Positions 34,801-43,077 of a stretch of DNA of 64,000 nucleotides are shown piece by piece (the stretch's first letter is position 1; every line of letters starts with the position of its first letter). Both the position numbers and the translations under genes were made by a program. The DNA is from RUG191 sp045642225 (GTDB lineage Bacteria > Bacillota > Clostridia > Lachnospirales > Lachnospiraceae), in NCBI GenBank assembly GCA_045642225.1, contig JAZUIN010000024.1, positions 62,001 to 126,000 on the forward strand. The letters run 5' to 3'. Below the pieces are notes generated by a model. It ran no database searches, was not told the DNA's origin, and saw nothing but the letters and a program-made list of their open reading frames with translations.

Positions 34801-35552
34801 ACCATTGGACGAAGATCTGGTGGGATTACTGGAATAACATTCATAATCATCCACTCAGGCTTATTTCCAGATTCTCTAAATGCTTCTACTACTTCTAATC
34901 TCTTAACGATACGAGTTCTCTTCTGACCTGTAGCTGATTCTAATTCAATACGAAGCTGTGTAGCTTCAACATCTAAATCAATTGCTGCAAGTAATTCTTG
35001 AACAGACTCTGCACCCATTCCTGCTCTGAATCCATCGAATCCAAATTCTTCAACAGCATTTTCATACTCTTGTTGTGTAAGAATTTGCTTATATTCTAAT
35101 GTTGAATCCTTAGGATCTAGAACAATGTAATTAGCAAAATATAATACTTTGTCTAATACTCTAGGTGATAAATCAAGAAGTAATCCCATTCTTGAAGGAA
35201 TACCCTTGAAATACCATATATGAGATACAGGAGCAGCAAGCTCGATGTGGCCCATACGCTCTCTACGTACTGAAGATTTTGTTACTTCAACACCACACTT
35301 ATCACAAACTACACCTTTATAACGAGCCTTCTTATATTGACCGCAATGACATTGCCAGTCTTTACTAGGTCCGAAAATCTTCTCACAGAACAAACCATCT
35401 TTCTCTGGTTTTAGTGTTCTATAATTGATTGTCTCGGGCTTTTTCACTTCACCATAAGACCATTCTCTGATTTTCTCTGGTGATGCCAAACCAATTTGAA
35501 TAGCATCAAATTCAATTGGTTGATTTGTTTCTTTGCTGTTTGTACTTGGCAT
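31803..35552 (-). CDS. rpoC: DNA-directed RNA polymerase subunit beta'
   Basis: 1249 residues, the Firmicute size without the long insert of proteobacteria. Seen: N-terminal zinc site CHCGQYKKARYKGVVCDKC, the catalytic Mg triad NADFDGDQMAVH, the bridge and trigger-helix region (QSIGEPGTQLTMRTFHTGG) and the second zinc site CRSRLGVCAKC. The ATG follows AGAAGGGAG. It lies 17 bases downstream of rpoB. The extreme C-terminus is acidic. Confidence 0.98.
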   Translation of the reverse strand: MPSTNSKETNQPIEFDAIQIGLASPEKIREWSYGEVKKPETINYRTLKPEKDGLFCEKIFGPSKDWQCHCGQYKKARYKGVVCDKCGVEVTKSSVRRERMGHIELAAPVSHIWYFKGIPSRMGLLLDLSPRVLDKVLYFANYIVLDPKDSTLEYKQILTQQEYENAVEEFGFDGFRAGMGAESVQELLAAIDLDVEATQLRIELESATGQKRTRIVKRLEVVEAFRESGNKPEWMIMNVIPVIPPDLRPMVQLDGGRFATSDLNDLYRRIINRNNRLRKLLEIGSPEIIVRNEKRMLQEAVDALIDNGRRGRAVTGPGNRALKSLSDMLKGKSGRFRQNLLGKRVDYSGRSVIVVGPELKIYQCGLPKEMAIELFKPFVMKVLVETEEAQNIKGAKKMVERLDPKVWDVLEDVIKEHPVMLNRAPTLHRLGIQAFEPVLVEGKAIKLHPLVCTAYNADFDGDQMAVHLPLTAEAQAECRFMLLSPNNLLKPSDGAPVAVPSQDMVLGIYYLTQQREGAKGEGKVFKSVNEAILAYENKVITLHSLIKVRVSRELTDGTVVTGVVESTLGRFIFNEIIPQDLGYVNRDEDKLSLEVDFLVKKKQLKDILTRVINTHGATKTAEVLDDIKAMGYKYSTRAAMTVSVSDMTVPAAKEELIAEAEAKVEAISANYKRGRATEEERYHEVVSVWKETDEELTRELLEGLDQYNNIHMMADSGARGSDKQIKQLAGMRGLMADTTGRTIELPIKSNFREGLDVLEYFMSAHGARKGLSDTALRTADSGYLTRRLVDVSQQLIVREKDCVENVEGAEIPGMEVSAFMDGKEIIEKLEDRITGRFACESIYTADGDLIVKANHMITPKRAARIMAEGVDKDGKAYADDPYKLKVKIRTILTCRSRLGVCAKCYGANMATGNAVQVGEAIGIIAAQSIGEPGTQLTMRTFHTGGVAGNDITQGLPRVEEIFEARKPKGLAIISEIAGTVEIRDTKKKREVVIHGEDGEEKAYLIPYGSRIKVLEGAVIDAGDELTEGSVNPHDILRIKDKRAVQDYMLREVQRVYRLQGVDINDKHIEVIVHQMLKKIKIETSGDSEYLPGTQVDVLEFEAMNEELKAQGKEEATGSQILLGITKASLATDSFLSAASFQETTKVLTEAAIKGKVDPLIGLKESVILGKLIPAGTGMKSYGNVKINTTYETEMSKRINDAKNKAIREMEQEMAEAEANRDLVLEEVEADEAPEAGLGSLLSAIANSEE

Positions 35553-35569
35553 TATGAAACTCCCTTCTA

Positions 35570-38500
35570 CTAATCTTCTACGTCAAATGCTTCATCATCC
35601 GCACTGAATCCTTCAGCTGCATCGTCTTCATCTTGAAGAGTCTCCTCACCAGCCTCGTGCTGTGTGAATCCTCTAGAGCTAAAGTCTTCTTTTCTTTCAA
35701 AAGCAAAATTCTTATTATCATCCATCATTATAGAATTATAATCTGTATTGTCATACTCACTTGTATCAATAAGCTGTACTTCTTGACGATCTTCATCAAG
35801 AACCTTGATATCAAGACCAAGTGATTGTAATTCCTTAAGAAGTACCTTAAATGACTCAGGAATTCCTGGTTCAGGAATATTATCTCCCTTAATGATAGAT
35901 TCGTATGTCTTAACACGACCAACAACATCATCAGATTTCATTGTTAGGATTTCTTGAAGTGTGTAGCTTGCACCATAAGCTTCAAGAGCCCAAACTTCCA
36001 TTTCACCGAAACGTTGTCCACCGAACTGTGCCTTACCACCAAGTGGTTGTTGTGTTACTAATGAGTAAGGACCAGTTGAACGTGCATGGATCTTATCATC
36101 TACCAAGTGGTGAAGCTTCAAGTAATGCATGTGACCAATTGTAACTGGCGAATCAAATTCTTCACCTGTACGTCCGTCACGTAATTGAACCTTACCATCT
36201 CTTGATAACTCAACGCCTTCCCACAAACTTCTATGTGCACGATTTTCACTTAGGTAATCCATTACTTCCTCACCTAATACATCTGCATATTTCTCAGTAA
36301 AGTTTGTTGTCGCATCTGCCCACTTATCTTCCTTCGCTTCTTTTGCATCGAAAGGTAAGTTTACATAATCATTTGCAAGTTCAAGTGTATCTTGAATGTC
36401 AATTTCTCGAGCACCGTCAAATACAGGTGTTTCAATATTAAATCCTAATGCTTTAGCAGCAAGTGATAAGTGAATTTCTAGCACCTGTCCAATATTCATA
36501 CGCGATGGTACACCAAGAGGATTAAGTACAATATCAAGTGGTCTACCATTTGGTAAATATGGCATATCTTCAACAGGTAATACACGTGAAACTACACCCT
36601 TATTACCGTGACGACCAGCCATCTTATCACCTACAGAAATCTTACGTTTCTGAGCAATGTAGATTACCACTGATTTGTTAACTCCTGGTGGTAAATCATC
36701 ACCATTTTCTCTTGTAAATACTTTGGCATCAACAACAATACCATATGAACCATGAGGAACACGAAGTGAAGAATCTCTTACTTCTCTTGCCTTCTCGCCG
36801 AAAATAGCGTGAAGTAATCTTTCCTCTGGAGAAGGTTCTGTCTCTCCCTTAGGAGTAACCTTACCAACTAAGATATCGCCTGCACGAACCTCAGCACCAA
36901 TTCTAATGATACCTTCTTCATCCAAATCTGCCAAAGCATCATCACCAACATTTGGCACATCTCTTGTAATCTCTTCTGGTCCAAGCTTAGTATCTCTTGC
37001 ATCAAGCTTGAGCTCTTCAACGTGAACAGATGTGTAAACGTCATCTTGAACTAATCTCTCTGAAAGAAGAACGGCATCCTCGTAGTTATAACCTTCCCAA
37101 GTCATGAAACCAATAAGTGGGTTCTTACCTAAAGCTAACTCACCCTTTGATGTAGAAGGTCCATCAGCAATAACTTCACCCTTCTCAACCTTATCACCCT
37201 TAAATACGATAGGACGTTGGTTGTAGCAGTTTGATTGGTTACTTCTTGTAAACTTAGACATTACATACTCGTCTGTGCCTTCGTCTGTCTTAATAATAAT
37301 CTTTGTTGCATCAACATATGAAACAACACCTGCATTTTTTGCAACTACACAAACTCCAGAGTCAACTGCTGTCTTAGGCTCCATACCTGTTCCAACAACT
37401 GGTGCATCAGTTGTAAGTAGTGGCACTGCCTGACGCTGCATGTTAGAACCCATAAGAGCACGGTTAGCATCATCGTTCTGCAAGAATGGAATTAACGCTG
37501 TAGCAACAGAGAATACCATCTTAGGTGATACGTCCATATAATCAAATACAGTCTTATCATACTCTTGAGTCTCTTCTCTGTAACGACCTGATACAGACTT
37601 ACGTACGAAATGTCCTTCTGCATCTAGCTTCTCGTTCGCTTGTGCTACATGGTAATTGTCTTCTTCATCTGCTGTCATATATACAACTTCATCTGTTACC
37701 CTTGGATTCTCTGGGTCAGACTTATCAATAACACGATATGGTGCTTCTACGAAGCCATATTCGTTAATCTTTGCATAACTAGCTAGTGAGTTAATAAGAC
37801 CGATGTTAGGACCTTCAGGAGTCTCAATAGGACACATTCTTCCATAATGAGAATAGTGAACGTCACGAACCTCGAATCCGGCACGATCTCTAGAAAGACC
37901 ACCAGGACCAAGTGCTGACAAACGACGCTTATGTGTCAACTCACCAAGTGGGTTATTTTGATCCATAAACTGTGACAATTGTGAAGAGCCAAAGAACTCT
38001 TTAATTGCTGCAGTTACAGGCTTAATATTTATAAGGCTTTGAGGTGAAATGCCTTCTAAATCTTGTGATTGCATTCTCTCACGTACTACTCTTTCTAGAC
38101 GTGATAAACCAATTCTGTATTGGTTCTGTAGCAACTCACCAACGGCACGGATACGACGATTACCCAAGTGATCGATATCGTCATCTTTACCAATGCCATA
38201 TTCAAGATGAAGATTGTAGTTAATAGATGCAAAAATATCTTCTCTTGTAACATGCTTTGGAATCAAATCTGCAATGTTACGACGAACAGCTTCTGCCAAC
38301 TCTTCTCCACTCTCATATTCATTTAATAAATCTTGAAGTACAGGATAATAAACCTTCTCATTTATTCCTAAATCTCTTGGATCACAATCAAGCTCTACAA
38401 AATGATCAAAATCAACCATCATGTTAGAAAGAACCTTAACATTTCTCTCTTCTGTCTGAATCATTACGTATGGAATTGCATTGTTTTGAATCTCATCAGC

Positions 38501-39475
38501 AAGCTCACGACTAACAACAGTACCTGCTTCTGCAAGAACTTCACCTGTCAATTCACTAACAACATCTTCAGCCAAAACCTGATTATAAATACGATGTCTA
38601 AATGAAAGCTTCTTATTGAACTTATAACGACCTACCTTTGCTAAATCATATCTTCTTGGATCGAAGAACATAGCATTGATTAAGCCCTCAGCACTATCTA
38701 CTGTAAGAGGTTCGCCTGGACGAATCTTCTTATATAACTCAAGTAAGCCTCTTTCGTAACTACCGTTACCTGTAGATTCATCAATAGATGGATCCTTTTC
38801 AAAAGAAGCTAAAATCTTAGGCTCATCGCCAAACATATCTAAAATTTCTTGGTTTGTACCAACACCCAATGCACGAATAAGTACTGTAATAGGCACCTTA
38901 CGAGTTCTATCAACACGTACATAGAAGACATCATTTGAATCTGTCTCATACTCTAACCACGCACCACGGTTAGGAATAACTGTACATGAATATAGTTCCT
39001 TACCAATCTTATCATGTCCGATTGCATAATAAATACCAGGGGAACGAACTAACTGACTTACAATAACTCTTTCTGCACCATTAATTACAAATGTACCAGT
39101 TTCTGTCATAAGTGGTAAATCACCCATGAAAATTTCATGGCTTGTAATTTCGTCAGTCTCCTTATTGTAAAGCTTTACCTCTACCTTCAAAGGAGCAGCA
39201 TATGTAGCATCTCTTTCCTTACACTGTGGAATTGTGTAATTAACTTCATCTTCACACAAAGTAAAGTCCACAAACTCCAAGCTCAAACGATCACCAAAAG
39301 CAGTAATCGGAGAGATATCTTCAAATACTTCTTTAAGACCTTCTTCAAGGAACCACTTATAGGAATCCTTCTGAACGTCGATAAAGTTAGGCATTTCAAG
39401 TACCTCTTTTTGTCTTGAGTAACTCATACGCATGCTTTTTCCAGCTTTCACTGGACGTATTCTGTTTTTCTCCAT
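35570..39475 (-). CDS. rpoB: DNA-directed RNA polymerase subunit beta
   Basis: 1301 residues from the ATG at 39475 (MEKNRIRPV), preceded by GAGGTG at 9 bases. Another in-frame start 25 codons upstream at 39550 lacks a good ribosome site. Motifs: the rifampicin-pocket region SQFMDQNNPLGELTHKRRLSALGPGG shows wild-type residues (Q, D, H, R, S in place), and the C-terminal clamp part GGQRFGEMEVWALEAYGA is intact. The C-terminus is acidic. The usual upstream rplJ-rplL genes are absent. A chemoreceptor gene lies there, and rpoB has its own promoter. Confidence 0.97.
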   Translation of the reverse strand: MEKNRIRPVKAGKSMRMSYSRQKEVLEMPNFIDVQKDSYKWFLEEGLKEVFEDISPITAFGDRLSLEFVDFTLCEDEVNYTIPQCKERDATYAAPLKVEVKLYNKETDEITSHEIFMGDLPLMTETGTFVINGAERVIVSQLVRSPGIYYAIGHDKIGKELYSCTVIPNRGAWLEYETDSNDVFYVRVDRTRKVPITVLIRALGVGTNQEILDMFGDEPKILASFEKDPSIDESTGNGSYERGLLELYKKIRPGEPLTVDSAEGLINAMFFDPRRYDLAKVGRYKFNKKLSFRHRIYNQVLAEDVVSELTGEVLAEAGTVVSRELADEIQNNAIPYVMIQTEERNVKVLSNMMVDFDHFVELDCDPRDLGINEKVYYPVLQDLLNEYESGEELAEAVRRNIADLIPKHVTREDIFASINYNLHLEYGIGKDDDIDHLGNRRIRAVGELLQNQYRIGLSRLERVVRERMQSQDLEGISPQSLINIKPVTAAIKEFFGSSQLSQFMDQNNPLGELTHKRRLSALGPGGLSRDRAGFEVRDVHYSHYGRMCPIETPEGPNIGLINSLASYAKINEYGFVEAPYRVIDKSDPENPRVTDEVVYMTADEEDNYHVAQANEKLDAEGHFVRKSVSGRYREETQEYDKTVFDYMDVSPKMVFSVATALIPFLQNDDANRALMGSNMQRQAVPLLTTDAPVVGTGMEPKTAVDSGVCVVAKNAGVVSYVDATKIIIKTDEGTDEYVMSKFTRSNQSNCYNQRPIVFKGDKVEKGEVIADGPSTSKGELALGKNPLIGFMTWEGYNYEDAVLLSERLVQDDVYTSVHVEELKLDARDTKLGPEEITRDVPNVGDDALADLDEEGIIRIGAEVRAGDILVGKVTPKGETEPSPEERLLHAIFGEKAREVRDSSLRVPHGSYGIVVDAKVFTRENGDDLPPGVNKSVVIYIAQKRKISVGDKMAGRHGNKGVVSRVLPVEDMPYLPNGRPLDIVLNPLGVPSRMNIGQVLEIHLSLAAKALGFNIETPVFDGAREIDIQDTLELANDYVNLPFDAKEAKEDKWADATTNFTEKYADVLGEEVMDYLSENRAHRSLWEGVELSRDGKVQLRDGRTGEEFDSPVTIGHMHYLKLHHLVDDKIHARSTGPYSLVTQQPLGGKAQFGGQRFGEMEVWALEAYGASYTLQEILTMKSDDVVGRVKTYESIIKGDNIPEPGIPESFKVLLKELQSLGLDIKVLDEDRQEVQLIDTSEYDNTDYNSIMMDDNKNFAFERKEDFSSRGFTQHEAGEETLQDEDDAAEGFSADDEAFDVED

Positions 39476-39598
39476 TTGACGTTTCACCTCTTCATTATAT
39501 TTTTGTTCATTTATGGAAAATGTCTGATTTATAGCCCTTCTCCCAATCATATAAAAAGGCAGACTATACCCCTAATTATCCACAATAAAGCATTCTAC

Positions 39599-39628
39599 AT
39601 TGTAACTCCAAAAGTTCTTCTGTGTCAA
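39599..39628 (-). promoter_or_regulatory. promoter of rpoB-rpoC
   Basis: TTGACA (39628-39623), 18-base spacer, TACAAT (39604-39599). Predicted start near 39592, leaving a leader of about 115 bases before the ATG at 39475. Confidence 0.7.
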
Positions 39629-39648
39629 GCGTTTTTTACAAAAAAATT

Positions 39649-39673
39649 TTGGCACACCTAAAAGGCGTGCCAA
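39649..39673 (-). terminator. terminator of the chemoreceptor gene
   Basis: TTGGCACACC (39649-39658) and GGCGTGCCAA (39664-39673) pair with one G-U, followed on the minus strand by AATTTTTTTG. It isolates rpoB from the genes upstream. Confidence 0.9.
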
Positions 39674-39722
39674 TTAAATCAGTTTCTATATTTTTTGCAA
39701 TTCTCAAATAACCCTTCAAGGC

Positions 39723-41243
39723 TTATTGATCATTTGTATATTTATCAAGCTTAGCTGCTTCTTCAAGCACTCCTGTCAACAATTCTCTTGTTGAATCAGC
39801 TTGGCTCAAATTCTGTTGTGATAGGCCTTCAGCTTGACTTGATGAAGCTGTAACTTCTTCTGTCGTTGCAGAAATATTTGTAATATTCTCTACAATCTTG
39901 TTATTTGCTTCTGATAAATCATTAAGCATTTTATCAATTTCATCAATACTATTTGTCAAATGCTCAACATTTCCGTTCATAACCTCAAAGCTTTCTGTTG
40001 CCTTCTCGATTAGAACTTCTTGTTGCTTTGTGCCTTCTGTAGATTTCTCAACCGCATTTGCAGCTTCTGTCGCATTTTCTGCAAGCTCTCCTACGATTGC
40101 TGTGATATTCTCAGTCTCTTGACGAGTCATTTCTGCTAGTTGTCTAATCTCATCAGCAACTACCGCAAAACCACGTCCAGCTTCACCTGCACGAGCAGAT
40201 TCAATTGAAGCATTGAGCGCTAACAAATTAGTTTGATTTGAAATGTTAAGAATTGTATCTGTAATACCCTTAACTGCTTCAGTTCTTTCACGAAGCTCTG
40301 CCATCTTCTCAGCAACTGTTTTAGATACTTGCGAGATCGAATCTGATTGAACTTTAAGATCTGACATAACTTGCAAGCTTTCAGCATTTAACTTCTTAGA
40401 TTTATCAGCAACATTTACCATATCGCGAGCCTGACGAAGTGTTTCCTCAATCGCCTCCTGAATATTCTGAGTCATAACTGTTTGAGCTTCGATATTTTCT
40501 GCTGTAATTTGTGTACTCTCAGAAATACCCTTAACAGCACCATTAACAACATCCGATGAATCCTCTAAGCTCTTAACAACATCCATAGCATCTACTGTTC
40601 CATTACGAACTTGAGCTGCAACTTGAAGTACGTCTGTAAGAATTCGTTTTGACTTCTCATTCTCATCTTCGGCTTTGCCAATTGTATCTTCGTTAAAGTC
40701 AATTGCCATTGACTCTACAATAATAATCAAAACAACGTATATTGAAGCAACTGCTGCAGCAAAGAAAGAATCAAATTGTTGATCACCTGTTAATGCTGCC
40801 CCCAACAAGAACATCTTTATTACTGGTGTTGCAAAATTTATCAAAATCATAATAACACCAGCTATTGTTAAAAACTTCTTCTTGTAATAGAAAATATATC
40901 CCGCAAGTGGAACCGACATCAAAAACAACAAATAATAACTTGTGTATACACATCCCGAGATAATTGCAATAATAACAAGGAACACAAACGATGTATATCT
41001 CATTGCACCAGTTCCTGGCTTCTTCTTGTATATAACGAAATTACAAACAACTGCTACAATAGAAAGCGCTATCATTATAATAGCAAAAATCATATTTAAT
41101 CTACCTGTCAAAAATGCAGCTACATTTGAAACAATTACCAACAAGTAAAACGCAATAAAACTCAACAACAAACAATGATCAACTCTAATTGCCTGTTCCT
41201 TCTTGTCCGCATACAAAAATTTCTTCCTTGCCTTCTTTGCCAT
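39723..41243 (-). CDS. methyl-accepting chemotaxis protein without an extracellular sensor domain
   Basis: 506 residues. About six membrane spans fill residues 25-185 with only short loops, so sensing is probably within the membrane or cytoplasmic. No clear HAMP domain is visible. The signalling domain follows, with the conserved tip region NQTNLLALNASIESARAGEAGRGFAVVADEIRQLAE. The C-terminus lacks the CheR-tether pentapeptide. Upstream 31 bases away is the transketolase C-subunit gene, so it may be cotranscribed with central carbon genes. A stand-alone CheY-like gene lies at 50663. Confidence 0.9.
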   Translation of the reverse strand: MAKKARKKFLYADKKEQAIRVDHCLLLSFIAFYLLVIVSNVAAFLTGRLNMIFAIIMIALSIVAVVCNFVIYKKKPGTGAMRYTSFVFLVIIAIISGCVYTSYYLLFLMSVPLAGYIFYYKKKFLTIAGVIMILINFATPVIKMFLLGAALTGDQQFDSFFAAAVASIYVVLIIIVESMAIDFNEDTIGKAEDENEKSKRILTDVLQVAAQVRNGTVDAMDVVKSLEDSSDVVNGAVKGISESTQITAENIEAQTVMTQNIQEAIEETLRQARDMVNVADKSKKLNAESLQVMSDLKVQSDSISQVSKTVAEKMAELRERTEAVKGITDTILNISNQTNLLALNASIESARAGEAGRGFAVVADEIRQLAEMTRQETENITAIVGELAENATEAANAVEKSTEGTKQQEVLIEKATESFEVMNGNVEHLTNSIDEIDKMLNDLSEANNKIVENITNISATTEEVTASSSQAEGLSQQNLSQADSTRELLTGVLEEAAKLDKYTNDQ

Positions 41244-41274
41244 ATCTTTCCCCCTAATTTTAAATGTATCTTTA

Positions 41275-42213
41275 TTATTTCACAAACTCTTTTACTTGCT
41301 TGACAATACCCTTAGCATCTAATTCATACTTCTCTAATAGCTTAAGCGCTGGTCCAGATTCACCAAAAGTATCTCTCACACCAATCCTATACTGCTTTGT
41401 AGGATGATTTTCCGCCAAACACTCTGCCACTGCCGAACCAAGTCCGCCAATAATTGAATGTTCTTCTATTGTAACAACTTTGCCAGTCTTCTTTGCCGAT
41501 GCGATAACTGTCTCTTCATCAAGTGGCTTAATAGTATGAACATTTACCACCTCTGCAGAAATCCCCTCTGTGGCAAGAATCTCAGCTGCCTCAAGTGCCT
41601 CTGCAACCTCTAAACCAGTTGCAAATAATGTAACGTCTTCCCCTTCTCTAAGAACAGGAGCTTTGAACAAATCAAAATCAAGTCCTGGTTCGTTATATGC
41701 AGGAACCGCTAGACGTCCTACTCTTACATAACAAGGTCCATCTACATCCATCAAAGCCTTGATACATGCTTTGGTCTCCTCGTGGTCCGCTGGACTAAAT
41801 ACCATCATTCCAGGAATATTTCTCATAAGAGACAAATCTTCTATACATTGATGTGTGGCACCGTCTTCACCAACAGAAATACCTGCGTGACTTGCCACAA
41901 CCTTAACATTAAGCTTAGGATATGCAACCGAATTACGAATTTGCTCGTATGCTCTACCCGTTGCAAACATAGCAAAGCTTGAACAAAATGGCACCTTACC
42001 ACAAGTCGCAAGACCTGCTGCCATACTTACCATATTAGCCTCTGCTATACCACAGTCGATAAATCTTTCTGGAAATTTCTTACCAAAGATAGCTGTCTTA
42101 GTAGATTCTGCTAAATCAGCATCTAAAACAACCAATCTATCGTCCTTCTCACCTATTTCTGCCAAAGCTTCACCGTAGCTTTGTCTAGTTGCAATTCTCT
42201 TTAATTCTGACAT
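41275..42213 (-). CDS. transketolase, C-terminal subunit
   Basis: 312 residues covering the pyrimidine-binding and C-terminal domains of transketolase (about half of the single-chain enzyme). Seen: VLDADLAESTKT, the TPP-activating Glu region DCGIAEANMVSMAAGLA, the phosphate-site segment HAGISVGEDGATHQCIEDLSLMR (divided in family as GV..DG.THQ) and VVTIEEHSIIGGLGSAV. It overlaps the N-terminal subunit gene by 13 bases, so the two subunits are made together. Two-subunit transketolases are common in Clostridia and archaea. Confidence 0.93.
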   Translation of the reverse strand: MSELKRIATRQSYGEALAEIGEKDDRLVVLDADLAESTKTAIFGKKFPERFIDCGIAEANMVSMAAGLATCGKVPFCSSFAMFATGRAYEQIRNSVAYPKLNVKVVASHAGISVGEDGATHQCIEDLSLMRNIPGMMVFSPADHEETKACIKALMDVDGPCYVRVGRLAVPAYNEPGLDFDLFKAPVLREGEDVTLFATGLEVAEALEAAEILATEGISAEVVNVHTIKPLDEETVIASAKKTGKVVTIEEHSIIGGLGSAVAECLAENHPTKQYRIGVRDTFGESGPALKLLEKYELDAKGIVKQVKEFVK

Positions 42214-43040
42214 AGCTCTTCCTCCACTTTGGTTAATTCTTCTAATGCTTGTGCTGCCTGTTCATCATTTGGCGCAACACCGTGCCATCCGACCTGGTTC
42301 TCCATGAAAGACACACCCTTACCTTTGACTGTCTTCATAATAATAACCGAAGGTTTACCAGAAGTTGCTCTCGCTTCTTGGAACGCACTTCGTAGCTTGT
42401 CAAAATCATTTCCATCATCTACTTCAATAACGTGGAAATTAAACGCCTTAAACTTATCACCTATAGGATATGGACTGTTAACTTCATCAACAGGTCCATC
42501 AATTTGAAGACCATTATTATCAACAATCCAACATAAATTATCTAATTTTCTGAAACCAGCAAACATTGCTGCTTCCCATACTTGCCCTTCTTGAAGCTCT
42601 CCGTCTCCAAGCAAAGCATATACTCTATAATCCTTCTTATCAATTCTTCCTGCCATTGCTATTCCGCAAGATGCAGATGCCCCTTGACCTAATGAGCCCG
42701 AAGACATATCAATACCCGGTGTATATCCAACACAAGGATGACCTTGCAAATGCGAACCTATCTTACGAAGTGTAAATATATCTTCTTTTGGGAAAAATCC
42801 TTTTTCTGCCAATGCCGCATATAACCCTGGCGCACAATGACCTTTTGATAAAACAAATCGATCTCTATCATCCATATTAGGATTAGCAGGGTCGATATTC
42901 ATTTCTTCAAAATACAAGTATGTAAACACATCAGCCGCCGACAAAGATCCCCCTGGATGTCCCGCACCTGCTGCGTTTGTCCCGTTAATAATTCCTTTTC
43001 TAACATTTACCGCAATCTTCTGCAATTCAGTATTAGTCAT
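42201..43040 (-). CDS. transketolase, N-terminal subunit
   Basis: 279 residues, the TPP-diphosphate-binding domain. The motif GDGELQEGQVWEA to NNGLQIDG holds the Mg-TPP signature (GDG to N-N). GHPGGSLSA and LSKGHCAPGLYAAL are the catalytic histidine segments. The pair would serve the non-oxidative pentose phosphate pathway. Translational overlap with the C-subunit is 13 bases. A perfect 14-bp palindrome lies 17 bases upstream of the ATG. Confidence 0.93.
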   Translation of the reverse strand: MTNTELQKIAVNVRKGIINGTNAAGAGHPGGSLSAADVFTYLYFEEMNIDPANPNMDDRDRFVLSKGHCAPGLYAALAEKGFFPKEDIFTLRKIGSHLQGHPCVGYTPGIDMSSGSLGQGASASCGIAMAGRIDKKDYRVYALLGDGELQEGQVWEAAMFAGFRKLDNLCWIVDNNGLQIDGPVDEVNSPYPIGDKFKAFNFHVIEVDDGNDFDKLRSAFQEARATSGKPSVIIMKTVKGKGVSFMENQVGWHGVAPNDEQAAQALEELTKVEEELCQN

Positions 43041-43056
43041 TACTATTTCCTTTCAG

Positions 43057-43070
43057 CACAATATATTGTG
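43057..43070. promoter_or_regulatory. palindrome upstream of the transketolase genes
   Basis: CACAATATATTGTG, a perfect 14-bp palindrome, is 17 bases before the ATG and adjacent to the AAAGGA ribosome site. It could be an operator. The order of arms is opposite to the Rex consensus. Confidence 0.35.
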
Positions 43071-43077
43071 TATTCTA

